From NCBI RefSeq assembly GCF_900108055.1, contig NZ_FNWJ01000002.1:258382-322381 (forward strand): 64,000 nt of DNA, in the 5' to 3' direction. A program made the translations under genes and the position numbers. Of the stretch, positions 25,448 through 33,957 are shown piece after piece. Origin of the DNA: Thermoleophilum album. GTDB lineage: Bacteria > Actinomycetota > Thermoleophilia > Solirubrobacterales > Thermoleophilaceae. Position 1 is the stretch's first letter. Each line of letters opens with the position of its first letter. Under the pieces are notes generated by a model. That model was not told the DNA's origin and did no database searches. It worked only from the letters and a program-made list of their open reading frames with translations.

Positions 25448-25740
25448 CCTCGGCCGCGCCCGAGCCTGTACGCCAGCCGGTTTTCGTTAGCGCGGTTGAG
25501 CCAACACCACGGGTCGTCAGGGAGTCGGCTCGCCGACGCCAGGCTCAGTGAGCCCAGCAGCCGAGGCGGCGACTCCCGATCGTGTCGATCAAGGCCCAAC
25601 ACCCGCACCGGCAGCGGCAGGCTGGGGCGTTTTGTGCAGTGGGCTGACGCTGATCTGTGCCGGGACGGGACCGTGACTTGTGCGGAAGCGATCGCAATGG
25701 GGCGCAAATCCGGGGGTTTCGCCGACTCTTCGGCGCGGCC
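25448..25740. other. Gene-poor gap before mnmA
   Basis: Short frames exist on both strands, but none has a convincing start, domain or coding character. The only structure I can support is the hairpin at 25520-25577. Confidence 0.5.
25520..25577. ncRNA. Possible structured RNA element (multi-helix hairpin)
   Basis: GGGAGTCG (25520-25527) pairs perfectly with CGACTCCC (25570-25577). Inside, CGCC (25531-25534) pairs with GGCG (25565-25568), and GGCTC/GAGCC (25542-25554) closes an AGT loop. Three stacked helices in a non-coding gap suggest a structured RNA or leader; no known family is recognised and there is no T run. Confidence 0.35.
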
Positions 25741-25746
25741 TAACCT
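25741..25746 (+). promoter_or_regulatory. Probable -10 box of the IscU-MnmA gene
   Basis: TAACCT ends 8 bases before the GTG at 25755, supporting that start over the upstream GTG at 25680. Confidence 0.5.
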
Positions 25747-25754
25747 TGACGACG

Positions 25755-27239
25755 GTGTCCGCCGATCGAGCCGCTCCCGCGCGCGCCTCTAGCCCGCAGG
25801 CGCGCGAACAGTTCGAGCAACTCCTGACTGCGTGCAGGGGCGATGGCGCGCTGGTCGAGTGGCCGCACGCGGGCATCGCGGGCGGAGCGCCGTGCGGGGA
25901 TCTCGTGCGAATCGCGGTTCGCTGCGCCGGCGAGACGGTCGAGGAGGTCGGGTTCACGGCCAGCGGTTGCGGGGCCGCTCGAGCGTGCGCTGCCGCCACC
26001 GTCGAACTCGCCGAGGGGCGTCCGTTGCTCGAGGTCGCGAAGCTCGGGGCTAGTGACATCGCGGCGTACGTCGGGGGTCTCAGCCCCGGCAAGTGGCACG
26101 GTGCTGCGCTTGCCGCCGATGCCTTGCACCGGGCGCTCGGCATGGCGTTGGCGGCCGGCGCGGTCGCGCACCCGCAGCGCAGCGGGCGGGTGGTGGTCGC
26201 CTTCTCCGGCGGTGTCGACAGCACCGTCGCCGCCTACTTGGCAGCGCAGAGCGGAAAAGAGGTGGTGGCGGTGACGCTCGAATTGTGGGCCGACCCGGCC
26301 ACCGACCCGGAGCGCAGCTGCTGCTCGCCCCGCGCCGTGCTGCGCGCACGAGGCCTTGCGCACACGCTCGGGCTACCACACTTCACGCTCGACCTGCGGC
26401 AGCGCTTCAGCGCGCAAGTGGTGTCCCCGTTCTTGCGTCTCCACGACGCCGGTCGCACGCCCAACCCGTGCGTCGTCTGCAACGGGCAGGTGCGTTTCGA
26501 TGCCCTGATCGCGGCGACTCACGCGCTCGGCGCGGAGCGACTGCTGACCGGTCACTACGCGCGCCTCGCCGACGATGGCGAAGGGCTCTTGTTGCGTCGC
26601 GCCAGCGATCCCTGCAAGGACCAGTCGTACATGCTGGCGCGGCTCGAGCCCGCGCTTCTCGAGCGGCTCGAGTTCCCGCTCGGGAGTCTCGAGAAAACGC
26701 AGGTGCGGGAGATCGCGCGCGCCGCTGCGCTACCGGTGGCAGAGCGACCGGAGAGCCAGGACCTCTGCTTCGTAGCCGGGCTCGGCACGCGCTCCTTTCT
26801 GCGTCGCCACGCCGCCAGCAGCTTGCGTCGCGGAAAGTTCGTTACGCGCGACGGGCGTGAGGTTGGCGAACACGACGGTCACCAGCTTTACACCGTGGGG
26901 CAGCGGCGAGGGCTCGGCGTGGCGATGGGGTACCCCGCCTACGTCGTAGCCAAGGACCCACAGCGCAACCGCGTGGTTCTCGGCACCCGCGATGAGCTTT
27001 GGGCGCGCCGCGTCTATCTCGACCGTGATCTGATCCTCCACCGCGCCCCCCAGCGGGTGCGGGCAGTGCAGTTGCGCTACCGGCAGCGCCCCCTGCCCTG
27101 TGTGCTCGTCGAAGACGAGGATCGGGCTTGGCTGGAGCTCGCCCAGCCAGCGCTCGCCCCCGCCCCCGGTCAGACGGCGTGCTTGCTTGACGGTGAGCTG
27201 GTCGTCGGCGCCGCGACGATTGCCGGCTGGGAGAAGTGA
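25755..27239 (+). CDS. mnmA: IscU/NifU-like scaffold domain fused to tRNA 2-thiouridylase MnmA
   Basis: A 494-residue fusion. Residues about 15-135 form an IscU/NifU-N domain: APCGD with Cys47, SGCGAARAC with Cys72, and the end motif LSPGKWHGAALA, where the third cluster Cys of IscU (HC) is replaced by Gly116. From about 145 follows MnmA, which thiolates U34 of tRNA-Lys/Glu/Gln: PP-loop SGGVDS (151-156), NPCVVCN near 238 (CxxC) and ESQDLCF near 338. The CxxC+C set matches the MnmA group proposed to use a 4Fe-4S cluster. The fusion suggests direct supply of cluster or sulfur. Start GTG 25755 by the TAACCT box. It ends in a GTGA overlap with 27236. Confidence 0.88.
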   Translation: MSADRAAPARASSPQAREQFEQLLTACRGDGALVEWPHAGIAGGAPCGDLVRIAVRCAGETVEEVGFTASGCGAARACAAATVELAEGRPLLEVAKLGASDIAAYVGGLSPGKWHGAALAADALHRALGMALAAGAVAHPQRSGRVVVAFSGGVDSTVAAYLAAQSGKEVVAVTLELWADPATDPERSCCSPRAVLRARGLAHTLGLPHFTLDLRQRFSAQVVSPFLRLHDAGRTPNPCVVCNGQVRFDALIAATHALGAERLLTGHYARLADDGEGLLLRRASDPCKDQSYMLARLEPALLERLEFPLGSLEKTQVREIARAAALPVAERPESQDLCFVAGLGTRSFLRRHAASSLRRGKFVTRDGREVGEHDGHQLYTVGQRRGLGVAMGYPAYVVAKDPQRNRVVLGTRDELWARRVYLDRDLILHRAPQRVRAVQLRYRQRPLPCVLVEDEDRAWLELAQPALAPAPGQTACLLDGELVVGAATIAGWEK

Positions 27240-27709
27240 TCTTGGTCGGGGCAGCTTCCGTGCGTACCGGCAGTGCTGGTGGTCGCGAGCGCGTGCAGCT
27301 GGTTGCCGCTTTTGCCCGCCAAGACGACCCGATGCTGCGGATGCTCGTCGGCGCGATAGCCGCTCGAGCGGACCTCACACTGGCCGCTATCGACGACCTT
27401 CAGCTTGCGCTGGAGACGGTGCTGGCGACGGTCGACGACAGCGCACAGCTGGAGCTCGACTTCGTGCTCGACGGCGAACGGCTGAGCGTACGCGTCGCGC
27501 CCTTGCCAGCCCGTATCGAACCGCTTTTGGCTGGTGACGCCGCAACAACGCCGGGTCTCGGCGAGGACCGTGCGCCGGGCGCCGAGGATCGTCCCTACGT
27601 GCCCTCGCTCGCCGAGGTGCTCACGACGCTCGCCGACGGCTGTCGTGTGGAGCGCGCACGTGAGGGTCTCGCAGTTACGCTGGAGAAGCGGCGGCTGAGG
27701 GGCGGCTAG
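27236..27709 (+). CDS. RsbW-like ATPase-fold protein with degenerate motifs (putative anti-sigma)
   Basis: A 157-residue protein. Residues about 14-85 follow the start of the RsbW/SpoIIAB fold (VQLVAAFARQDDPMLRMLVGA, then DDLQLALETVLATV, the position of the N-box helix). The metal-binding Asn of the N-box and the glycine-rich ATP lids are not visible, so kinase activity is doubtful. It lies two bases before a SigB/SigF-type sigma factor, the usual place for its anti-sigma factor, which is the main reason for the call. It starts with GTG overlapping the mnmA stop. The C-terminal part has no recognised motif. Confidence 0.55.
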   Translation: MILVGAASVRTGSAGGRERVQLVAAFARQDDPMLRMLVGAIAARADLTLAAIDDLQLALETVLATVDDSAQLELDFVLDGERLSVRVAPLPARIEPLLAGDAATTPGLGEDRAPGAEDRPYVPSLAEVLTTLADGCRVERAREGLAVTLEKRRLRGG

Positions 27710-27711
27710 GG

Positions 27712-28440
27712 ATGGCAGCGGGGGCTCCAGACCTCGAGCTCCTGCGGCGTTACCACGAGCGCGGCGATCGCCGAGCGCGCGAGGAGTTGATCCGCCGGCA
27801 CCTGCCGCTGGTACGGGCCCTCGCACGACGCTACGCAGGGCGCGGGGAGCCGGTCGAAGACATCGAGCAGGTCGGCGCGATTGGGCTTATCAAGGCGATT
27901 GACCGCTTCGAGTTGTCGCGCGGCGTCTCGCTCGCGACGTTCGCGACCCCGACTGTCCTGGGCGAGATCCGGCGCCACTTCCGCGATCGCGGCTGGGCGG
28001 TGCGGGTACCGCGCGCTCTCCAGGAGCTGCATGCCGCAGTGACTGCCGCGGTTGATCGGCTTGGTGCTCGCTTAGGTCGCTCGCCGAGCGTGCTTGAGCT
28101 CGCTCGCGAGGTCGGCGCGACCGTCGAGGAGGTGATCGAGGCGCTGGAGCTCGGCTCCGCCTACGCACCGGCGTCGCTCGACCAAGGAAGCGAAGAACAG
28201 GAGACCGACGCGCTGGAGATGCTCGGTCACGACGAGCCTGGCTACGCGCGTTCGGAGATGCGGGCGACGATCGAGCCGGCACTGCGCCGCCTGCCGCGTC
28301 GCGAGCGTGACATCCTGCGGATGCGCTTCGGCCTCGGCCTCTCGCAGGCCGAGATCGCGCGTCATGTAGGACTTTCCCAGATGCACGTCTCGCGGTTGAT
28401 AAGGCGCGCCCTGGCGGCGATGCGCGAGGAGATCGGCTGA
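27712..28440 (+). CDS. RNA polymerase sigma factor, SigB/SigF/SigG type
   Basis: Group 3 sigma factor, 242 residues, usually directing general stress or developmental genes. Region 2 reads HLPLVRALARRYAGRGEPVEDIEQVGAIGLIKAIDRFE split across regions 2.1-2.2, with LATFATPTVLGEIRRHFRD for promoter melting and -10 binding. Region 3 follows near 100-160, and region 4 has the helix-turn-helix LSQAEIARHVGLSQMHVS near residue 212. It starts at ATG two bases after the RsbW-like gene, so the pair is probably one regulatory unit. Confidence 0.93.
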   Translation: MAAGAPDLELLRRYHERGDRRAREELIRRHLPLVRALARRYAGRGEPVEDIEQVGAIGLIKAIDRFELSRGVSLATFATPTVLGEIRRHFRDRGWAVRVPRALQELHAAVTAAVDRLGARLGRSPSVLELAREVGATVEEVIEALELGSAYAPASLDQGSEEQETDALEMLGHDEPGYARSEMRATIEPALRRLPRRERDILRMRFGLGLSQAEIARHVGLSQMHVSRLIRRALAAMREEIG

Positions 28441-28441
28441 G

Positions 28442-30013
28442 GTGGAGCCGGCACGCCGCCGCGCTGGTTGCGCGGCGCTGCTCATCGCCACGCTGCTCGT
28501 CGGCGGTTGCGGCGACGGCGAGCGCCGGGTCGGCTCCGCCCTCAGTGGCGGTTCGGCGGAGGTTGCGCTGTCGGCCCCGGTGCGCGAGTTCGACCCCGCG
28601 CGTCTGCGCTCGAGAACTCTCCTAGAGCTGGCCGCCGCCGCTTACGCGCCGCTCTATCGACGCGTCGACGGGGACGGCGGGGTGCAGCTCGAGCCCGTGC
28701 TGGCGCGCTCGCTGCCAAAGACCAGCGACGATCGACGCACGCTGGTGATCGAGCTGAGGCCCGGCCTGCGCTTTGCCGACGGTCGACCGCTACGGGCGCG
28801 CGACGCGGCCGCAACGATCGAGCGGTTGGTGCGCTTCGGCGGCGAACGTGCGCGGGCATTCTCGGCGATCGACGGCTGGGGCGCCTTCGCGCGCGGTAAA
28901 GTCCGTCGCCTGCGCGGCGTAAGTGCCCGCGGGCTGCGTCTGCAATTGAGGCTGCGTCACCCCGACGTGACGCTGCCTTGGGTACTAGCTGAGCCGTGGT
29001 CCGGGATCGTCCCGGCCGCTACCGACGCCCGCGGCTCGCGCACGCAGCCGCCGTCGGCGAGTGGCCTCTACGCCGCGTTCCTGCGCCGGCAGCGTGGTGG
29101 ATCGCTGGTTTTGGTGCGGCGGCGCCGGCTTCAGCTCAAGCCGCTAGGACCGGGATACCTCGACCGTATCGAGGCGTCGGCGGTATCCGGCGACGCCCTG
29201 AACTTGGCGTTGCGGGATCGCGTCGACGTGGTCGAGCGGCGAGCGGACCGCGAGCGCATACCGATCCTCAGGTCCACCTACGCGGACCGCTATCGGGACG
29301 TGCCGACGCGGGCCGTCGCTTACCTGTTCCTGAACCCGCGGTTGTGGCCGTTCGGCGACCGCCGGGTGCGGCGAGCTGTAGCGCTCGCTCTCGATTACGC
29401 CAAGATCCGGCGGCTCGCGCTCGGTTTCCTGGACGGCTCTTGCGATCCGCTGCCAGAGGGAGTGCTGGGGCATCGCGGCGATGGCTTCTGCGCCCGGGGT
29501 GCCCGGGGCGGCGCGCCGCGCCCCGACGACGCTCAGCGGATACTGGCCGATGCCGGCGTGCTCGGTGCGCCGGTGACGGTCTGGGCGGAGCGCTCCGCGG
29601 TCACTTTCGCCGTCGCCCGTGAATATGCGCGCACGCTCAACGAGCTCGGTTTCCGCGTGCGGCTGCGGTTGCTCGGGGCGGCCTCCTTCCGGCGCGCACT
29701 GCCGCGGCTTTGGACGCGCGCGCAGACCGGGCTAGCGGTGGTCGATCCGCAGCTTGTGCACCCGTACGCGTACCTCGCGCAATTACGCCTGCTCGATCCG
29801 GTGGCGCGTCGTGAGCTCGCTGTGCTGAGGCGCCAAGCCGACGATGCCGAGCCCTGGCAGGGGCTGTTCGACCGCGTGCTCGGTGAGGGATGGGTGGTGC
29901 CGCTGGGGACGCTCCGCTCACCGCTCCTTCTTTCGCGCCGCATCGACGTCGACGCTTGCCTTCGCGTCGACCCGCTCGACGGGCTCGACTATGCCCGTCT
30001 CTGTTTGCGCTAG
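28442..30013 (+). CDS. Peptide/solute-binding lipoprotein (SBP family 5)
   Basis: Extracellular solute-binding protein of an ABC importer, 523 residues. The N-terminus is a lipoprotein signal: basic MEPARRRAG, hydrophobic stretch, lipobox LVGGC with Cys23. The family-5 pattern is seen in LELAAAAYAPLYR, LVIELRPGLRFADGRPL, a mid-region AYLFLNPRLWPFGDRRVRRA and LAQLRLLD near the end. It differs from most relatives in having no permease or ATPase genes beside it, so the substrate (oligopeptide, nickel or other) is unknown. GTG 28442 follows the sigma gene by one base. It overlaps the convergent HD-GYP gene by 4 bases. Confidence 0.82.
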   Translation: MEPARRRAGCAALLIATLLVGGCGDGERRVGSALSGGSAEVALSAPVREFDPARLRSRTLLELAAAAYAPLYRRVDGDGGVQLEPVLARSLPKTSDDRRTLVIELRPGLRFADGRPLRARDAAATIERLVRFGGERARAFSAIDGWGAFARGKVRRLRGVSARGLRLQLRLRHPDVTLPWVLAEPWSGIVPAATDARGSRTQPPSASGLYAAFLRRQRGGSLVLVRRRRLQLKPLGPGYLDRIEASAVSGDALNLALRDRVDVVERRADRERIPILRSTYADRYRDVPTRAVAYLFLNPRLWPFGDRRVRRAVALALDYAKIRRLALGFLDGSCDPLPEGVLGHRGDGFCARGARGGAPRPDDAQRILADAGVLGAPVTVWAERSAVTFAVAREYARTLNELGFRVRLRLLGAASFRRALPRLWTRAQTGLAVVDPQLVHPYAYLAQLRLLDPVARRELAVLRRQADDAEPWQGLFDRVLGEGWVVPLGTLRSPLLLSRRIDVDACLRVDPLDGLDYARLCLR

Positions 30014-30819
30014 TGCGGCTCAGCGAGATCGCTTCGACGCCTTCGCTGGCGCCGCACGATGGCGGTCAGTGCGTCGACGACCTGCGGATCGAACTGCGTG
30101 CCGGCGCTGCGGTGCAGCTCGGCGAGCGCCAGCGCCTCCGGCCAGGGGCGACGGTAGGCGCGCCGACTGGTCATCGCGTCGTAGGCGTCGCAGACGAAGA
30201 CGATGCGCGCCTCGATCGGGATCTCCTCGCCAGCGAGGCCGAGCGGGTAGCCGCGACCGTCGAAACGCTCGTGGCTGGCGCGCACGATCGCCGCGATCTC
30301 GGCGAGCTCGGGGTCGGTGCCGACGATGATCGCCGCGCCGCTCAGGGTGTGGCGCTTGACGAGCTCGAACTCGCGAGGGGTCAACGGTCCTGGTTTGTCG
30401 AGGATCTCCGTCGGCACGACGATCTTGCCGACGTCGTGGAGCAGCGCCGCCAACGCGACCCGTTCGCGCACCGCCTCCGGGAGTCCGCACTCCTCGGCCA
30501 CCGCACAGGCAATTTCCACGACCGACGTCGAGTGCTCGGCGGTGTAGGCGTGTTCGTCCTCGAGCAGCGCCGCAAGCATGCGGGCGTTCCGCCAGGCTCG
30601 CTCGTCAAGCCTGTGGCCGGGTGAGCTGGTAACGCGCCGCGGCGGCGGCGCGTCCTTATCGGCGAGGGACCGCGTGTTCGCAGAGGGGCGCGAGTGCCTC
30701 GCGTTTCTACTACCGGCGGCGATCTCTCGCAGCCGGGCCAGCAGGCGGTGGTAGCTGCCGCGTCTCGCCTGCGCGGCGCAGATCACTTCGGTTGCGGCGA
30801 CGCCTTGCGCAGAGGTCAT
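30010..30819 (-). CDS. HD-GYP domain protein, putative c-di-GMP phosphodiesterase
   Basis: A 269-residue protein. A poorly conserved N-terminus (1-85) leads into an HD-GYP domain: HSTSVVEIACAVA, the HD pair in ALLHDVGKIVVP, the later metal His in VKRHTLSGA, HERFDGRGYPLGL (the GYP motif) and VCDAYDAMTSRRAYR. All core metal ligands seem present, so c-di-GMP hydrolysis is likely. There is no sensor domain or membrane segment. ATG 30819 is chosen because the long frame upstream runs antisense through alaS. It is divergent from alaS and convergent with the lipoprotein gene. Confidence 0.82.
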   Translation of the reverse strand: MTSAQGVAATEVICAAQARRGSYHRLLARLREIAAGSRNARHSRPSANTRSLADKDAPPPRRVTSSPGHRLDERAWRNARMLAALLEDEHAYTAEHSTSVVEIACAVAEECGLPEAVRERVALAALLHDVGKIVVPTEILDKPGPLTPREFELVKRHTLSGAAIIVGTDPELAEIAAIVRASHERFDGRGYPLGLAGEEIPIEARIVFVCDAYDAMTSRRAYRRPWPEALALAELHRSAGTQFDPQVVDALTAIVRRQRRRRSDLAEPH

Positions 30820-30929
30820 GTCGGCAATCGTCCGCGGCCGCGCCGCCGGCGACCAAGGTTGCGCAAAAAGGCTGCAGTTTCGAGCCGAAAAATGGGCGCC
30901 TGCGCGGCAGTTTTCGTTGCGACCACGCT

Positions 30930-30935
30930 TAGACT
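30930..30935 (+). promoter_or_regulatory. Probable -10 box of alaS
   Basis: TAGACT ends 7 bases before the alaS ATG at 30943, implying a leaderless alaS message. Confidence 0.55.
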
Positions 30936-30942
30936 GCGGGCG

Positions 30943-33564
30943 ATGCGCGCCGAGCAGATCCGCGAGACCTTCCTCGAGTTCTTCGAGCGGCGCGGGCATC
31001 GGCGACTCGAGTCCGCCTCGCTGGTGCCCTCCGTTTACGACCCCTCGGTCCTTCTGACGACCGCCGGTATGCAGCCGCTGAAGCCGTACTTCCGGGGCGA
31101 GGAGGAGCCCCCGGCGCGCCGTCTCACCTCGTGTCAGCGCTGCTTCCGCACGACCGACATCGACAACGTTGGGCGCACCGCGCGCCACCTGACGTTCTTC
31201 GAGATGCTCGGCAACTTCTCGATCGGCGACTACTTCAAGCGCGAGGCGATCGAGTACGCGTACGAGCTTTCGACCGAGGGTTTCGGATTCGATCCGGAGC
31301 GCATCTGGATCACCGTCTTCGGGGGCGATCCCGCCCTTGGGTTGGGTCCCGACGAGGAGGCGATCGAGTACTGGCGGGGGGTTGGGATTCCCGAGGACCG
31401 GATCGTTCGCCTCGGCCGTGACGACAACTTCTGGCAGGCGGGACCGACCGGACCCTGCGGACCCTGCTCCGAGCTCTACTACGACCGCGGGCCGCAGTAC
31501 GGCGCCGACTCCGAGCGGCCGGGCGACGACACCGACCGCTTTTTGGAGTTCTGGAACCTCGTCTTCATGCAGTACGAGCTGCATCCCGGCGATCGGCTGA
31601 GCGAGCTACCGCAGCGCAACATCGACACCGGTGCCGGTCTCGAGCGGCTGGCGGCGCTGTTGCAAGGGGTTCCGTCGGTCTTCGAAAGCGACCTCTTCCG
31701 GCCACTTGTCGAGCTCGGCGAGGAGCTATCCGGGCGTCGGTACGGGGAGGATTTCAGGGTTACGCGGGCCCTGCGCATAATCGCCGACCATGGCCGCGGC
31801 GCCACCTTCCTGCTCGCCGACGGCGTCGTGCCGTCGAACGAGGAGCGCGGCTATGTGCTGCGCCGGATCATGCGCCGGACGGTGCTGCAGGGGCGCGTGC
31901 TGGGGATCGATCGGCCACTGCTCGAGCCGCTCTACGAGCGCGTGATCGAGACGATGAGTGGCGCCTGGCCCTACCTGCGCGACGAGCGTTCGACGATTCT
32001 GCGCTGGGCGCGCACCGAAGAGCAGAACTTCGCCCGCACGATCGAGCAGGGCCGCGACCTGCTCGAGGAGCTGATCGCGCGCGCGAAGCGCGAGGGTGCG
32101 AGCGAGATCGACCCCGAAGACGCTTTTCGCTTGCACGACACCTTCGGCTTTCCGTTTGAGCTGACGCGCGAGCTGTTGGCCGAGGAGGGGTTGAGCGTCG
32201 ACGAGCAAGCCGTCAAACGCCTAATGGAGCGTGCCCGCGAAGTCGCGCGGCGCGGCGCGAGCAAGGCCGGTACGGCGGCGGAGCGTCGGGAGCGGGCCGC
32301 CGAGTTGGCGCGTGCCAGCGGCGCGGCGAGCCGCTTCGTCGGTTACGAGCGTCTGGCGACCGACACCAAGGTCTTGGGGAGCGCCGACCACGACGGCCAG
32401 CTGCTGGTCAAACTCGCCGAAAGCCCCTTTTACCCCGAGGGTGGCGGCCAGGTTTCGGACACCGGGCTGCTGGAGGGTGAATGGGGGAGAGCGCGCGTGC
32501 TCGACGCGATCCGCCTGCCCGACGATCAGGTGCTGGTCTGCGAACTGCTCGAGGGGAAGCCACCGAGCGTCGGGGCGGAGGTGCACGCGCAAGTCGACGA
32601 GGAGCGCCGGCGGCGCACGATGCGTAACCACACGGCGACCCACCTGCTGCACGCCGCCCTCCGCCGGCAGCTCGGAAGCCACGTTCGTCAGGCTGGCTCG
32701 TACGTCGGTCCCGACAAGCTGCGCTTCGACTTCACCCACGGCAAGCGTCTGGGGCGGGACGAGGCGGAGGAGATCCAGGGACTCGTGAACGCCTGGGTCG
32801 AGCAGCGCCTGCCCGTTCGCGCCTTCGAGACGACGCGTGAGGAGGCGAACCGGCTCGGCGCGATCGCGCTGTTCGGCGAGAAGTACGGCGATTGGGTGCG
32901 CGTCGTCGAGATCGACGACGTCTCGCGCGAACTGTGCGGGGGTACGCACGTCGCGTCGAGTGCCGAGATCGGTCTTTTCGAGATCGAGGCTGAGACCTCG
33001 AGTGCCAGCAACGTACGACGGATCGAGGCGGTCACGGGTCCCGCGGCGGCCGCCCTGTTCGCGCGACGGAGCGCGACGCTGGCGCGACTTAGCGAGCTGT
33101 TGCGGGTGCCCGAGCAGGAGCTTGTCTCGGCAGTCGAACGGCTGCAACGAGAGCTCAAGGAAGCCCGCAAGCGTGCGCAGTCGGGCGACGGAAGGGCCCA
33201 AGCCGAACGCATCGTGGCGTCGGCCCAACGGCGCGACGGCACCGCTGTCGTCGTCGAGGCGGTAGAGGGCCTAGAGCCACGTGCACTCGTCGACCTCGCC
33301 GACGCCGTGCGTCAAAAGCTGGGGAGGGCGGTGGTGCTACTCGCGACCACGGTCGAGGGGCGGGCCCATCTGGTCGCGAGCGTCGCTCCGGAGCTGGTCG
33401 ACGTAGGCCTGCGTGCCGATCAGCTGGTGCGCGAGGCAGCCGCGGCGATCGGCGGCGGCGGTGGCGGTCGACCGACAATGGCACAAGCTGGTGCCAGAGA
33501 CGCGGCCCGTCTTGCCGAGGCGCTCGAACAAGGACGTGCCGTGATCGAGCGCGCGCTGAGCTGA
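30943..33564 (+). CDS. alaS: Alanyl-tRNA synthetase
   Basis: Class II synthetase with editing domain, 873 residues, the normal length. The catalytic core begins MRAEQIRETFLEFF; LTSCQRCFRTTDIDNVG and FFEMLGNFSIGDYF are the adenylation motifs. The editing site is NHTATHLLHAALR near 564, and its last metal ligands are in CGGTHVASSAEIG near 666. The C-Ala domain ends the protein with a Gly-rich turn (IGGGGGGRPTMAQAG). ATG 30943 is chosen over upstream in-frame starts because the fold begins there. ruvX starts immediately after the stop. Confidence 0.97.
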   Translation: MRAEQIRETFLEFFERRGHRRLESASLVPSVYDPSVLLTTAGMQPLKPYFRGEEEPPARRLTSCQRCFRTTDIDNVGRTARHLTFFEMLGNFSIGDYFKREAIEYAYELSTEGFGFDPERIWITVFGGDPALGLGPDEEAIEYWRGVGIPEDRIVRLGRDDNFWQAGPTGPCGPCSELYYDRGPQYGADSERPGDDTDRFLEFWNLVFMQYELHPGDRLSELPQRNIDTGAGLERLAALLQGVPSVFESDLFRPLVELGEELSGRRYGEDFRVTRALRIIADHGRGATFLLADGVVPSNEERGYVLRRIMRRTVLQGRVLGIDRPLLEPLYERVIETMSGAWPYLRDERSTILRWARTEEQNFARTIEQGRDLLEELIARAKREGASEIDPEDAFRLHDTFGFPFELTRELLAEEGLSVDEQAVKRLMERAREVARRGASKAGTAAERRERAAELARASGAASRFVGYERLATDTKVLGSADHDGQLLVKLAESPFYPEGGGQVSDTGLLEGEWGRARVLDAIRLPDDQVLVCELLEGKPPSVGAEVHAQVDEERRRRTMRNHTATHLLHAALRRQLGSHVRQAGSYVGPDKLRFDFTHGKRLGRDEAEEIQGLVNAWVEQRLPVRAFETTREEANRLGAIALFGEKYGDWVRVVEIDDVSRELCGGTHVASSAEIGLFEIEAETSSASNVRRIEAVTGPAAAALFARRSATLARLSELLRVPEQELVSAVERLQRELKEARKRAQSGDGRAQAERIVASAQRRDGTAVVVEAVEGLEPRALVDLADAVRQKLGRAVVLLATTVEGRAHLVASVAPELVDVGLRADQLVREAAAAIGGGGGGRPTMAQAGARDAARLAEALEQGRAVIERALS

Positions 33565-33957
33565 GTGGTGCGCGTGCTAGCGATCGATCCCGGCGAGGTG
33601 CGTTGTGGTCTCGCGATCTCGGACCCGTCGGGCACGCTTGCTCAGCCGCTCGCGGCGATACCAGCGCGTCCGCTAGCGGCGGCGCTCGCGACGATTGCCA
33701 GGATCGTCGCGGAGCGCGACGTCGGCAAAGTGGTCGTCGGTCTGCCCTTGACTCCCTCCGGTGAGCGGGGCGAGCAAGCCAGTCGAGCAGCCGCTTTTGC
33801 CCGCCAGTTGGCGTCGGTAGTTGCGGTTCCGGTGGAGCTCTACGACGAACGTCTGACGACTCGTATCGCCGAGCGCCGAGGGGGGCGAGCACCCACTGAT
33901 GCGCGGGCTGCGGCGGTGCTGCTGGACGACTGGCTGGCGCGGGAGCAGCGGGGTTGA
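33565..33957 (+). CDS. ruvX: RuvX/YqgF Holliday junction resolvase-like nuclease
   Basis: RNase H-fold protein of 130 residues, the family size. It opens with the first catalytic Asp in VLAIDPGEVRCGLAISD (Asp8), has the second acidic site in VELYDERLTT near 92 and the last in AAAVLLDDWLA near 120. In E. coli the orthologue takes part in 16S rRNA 5' processing; resolvase activity is also reported in the family. GTG follows the alaS stop without a gap, and alaS-ruvX-mltG is a frequent actinobacterial order. Confidence 0.9.
   Translation: MVRVLAIDPGEVRCGLAISDPSGTLAQPLAAIPARPLAAALATIARIVAERDVGKVVVGLPLTPSGERGEQASRAAAFARQLASVVAVPVELYDERLTTRIAERRGGRAPTDARAAAVLLDDWLAREQRG

Noticed and set aside
25444-25792. 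Short frames on both strands in the gap before mnmA
   Set aside because: No start signal, no domain and poor amino acid composition for a real protein. Also checked for tmRNA, RNase P and SRP RNA signatures; none found.
30820-31584. Long minus-strand open frame extending the HD-GYP gene upstream through alaS
   Set aside because: It is antisense to the alaS catalytic core, has no recognisable domain, and the HD-GYP gene has a sensible ATG at 30819. High GC makes such shadow frames common.
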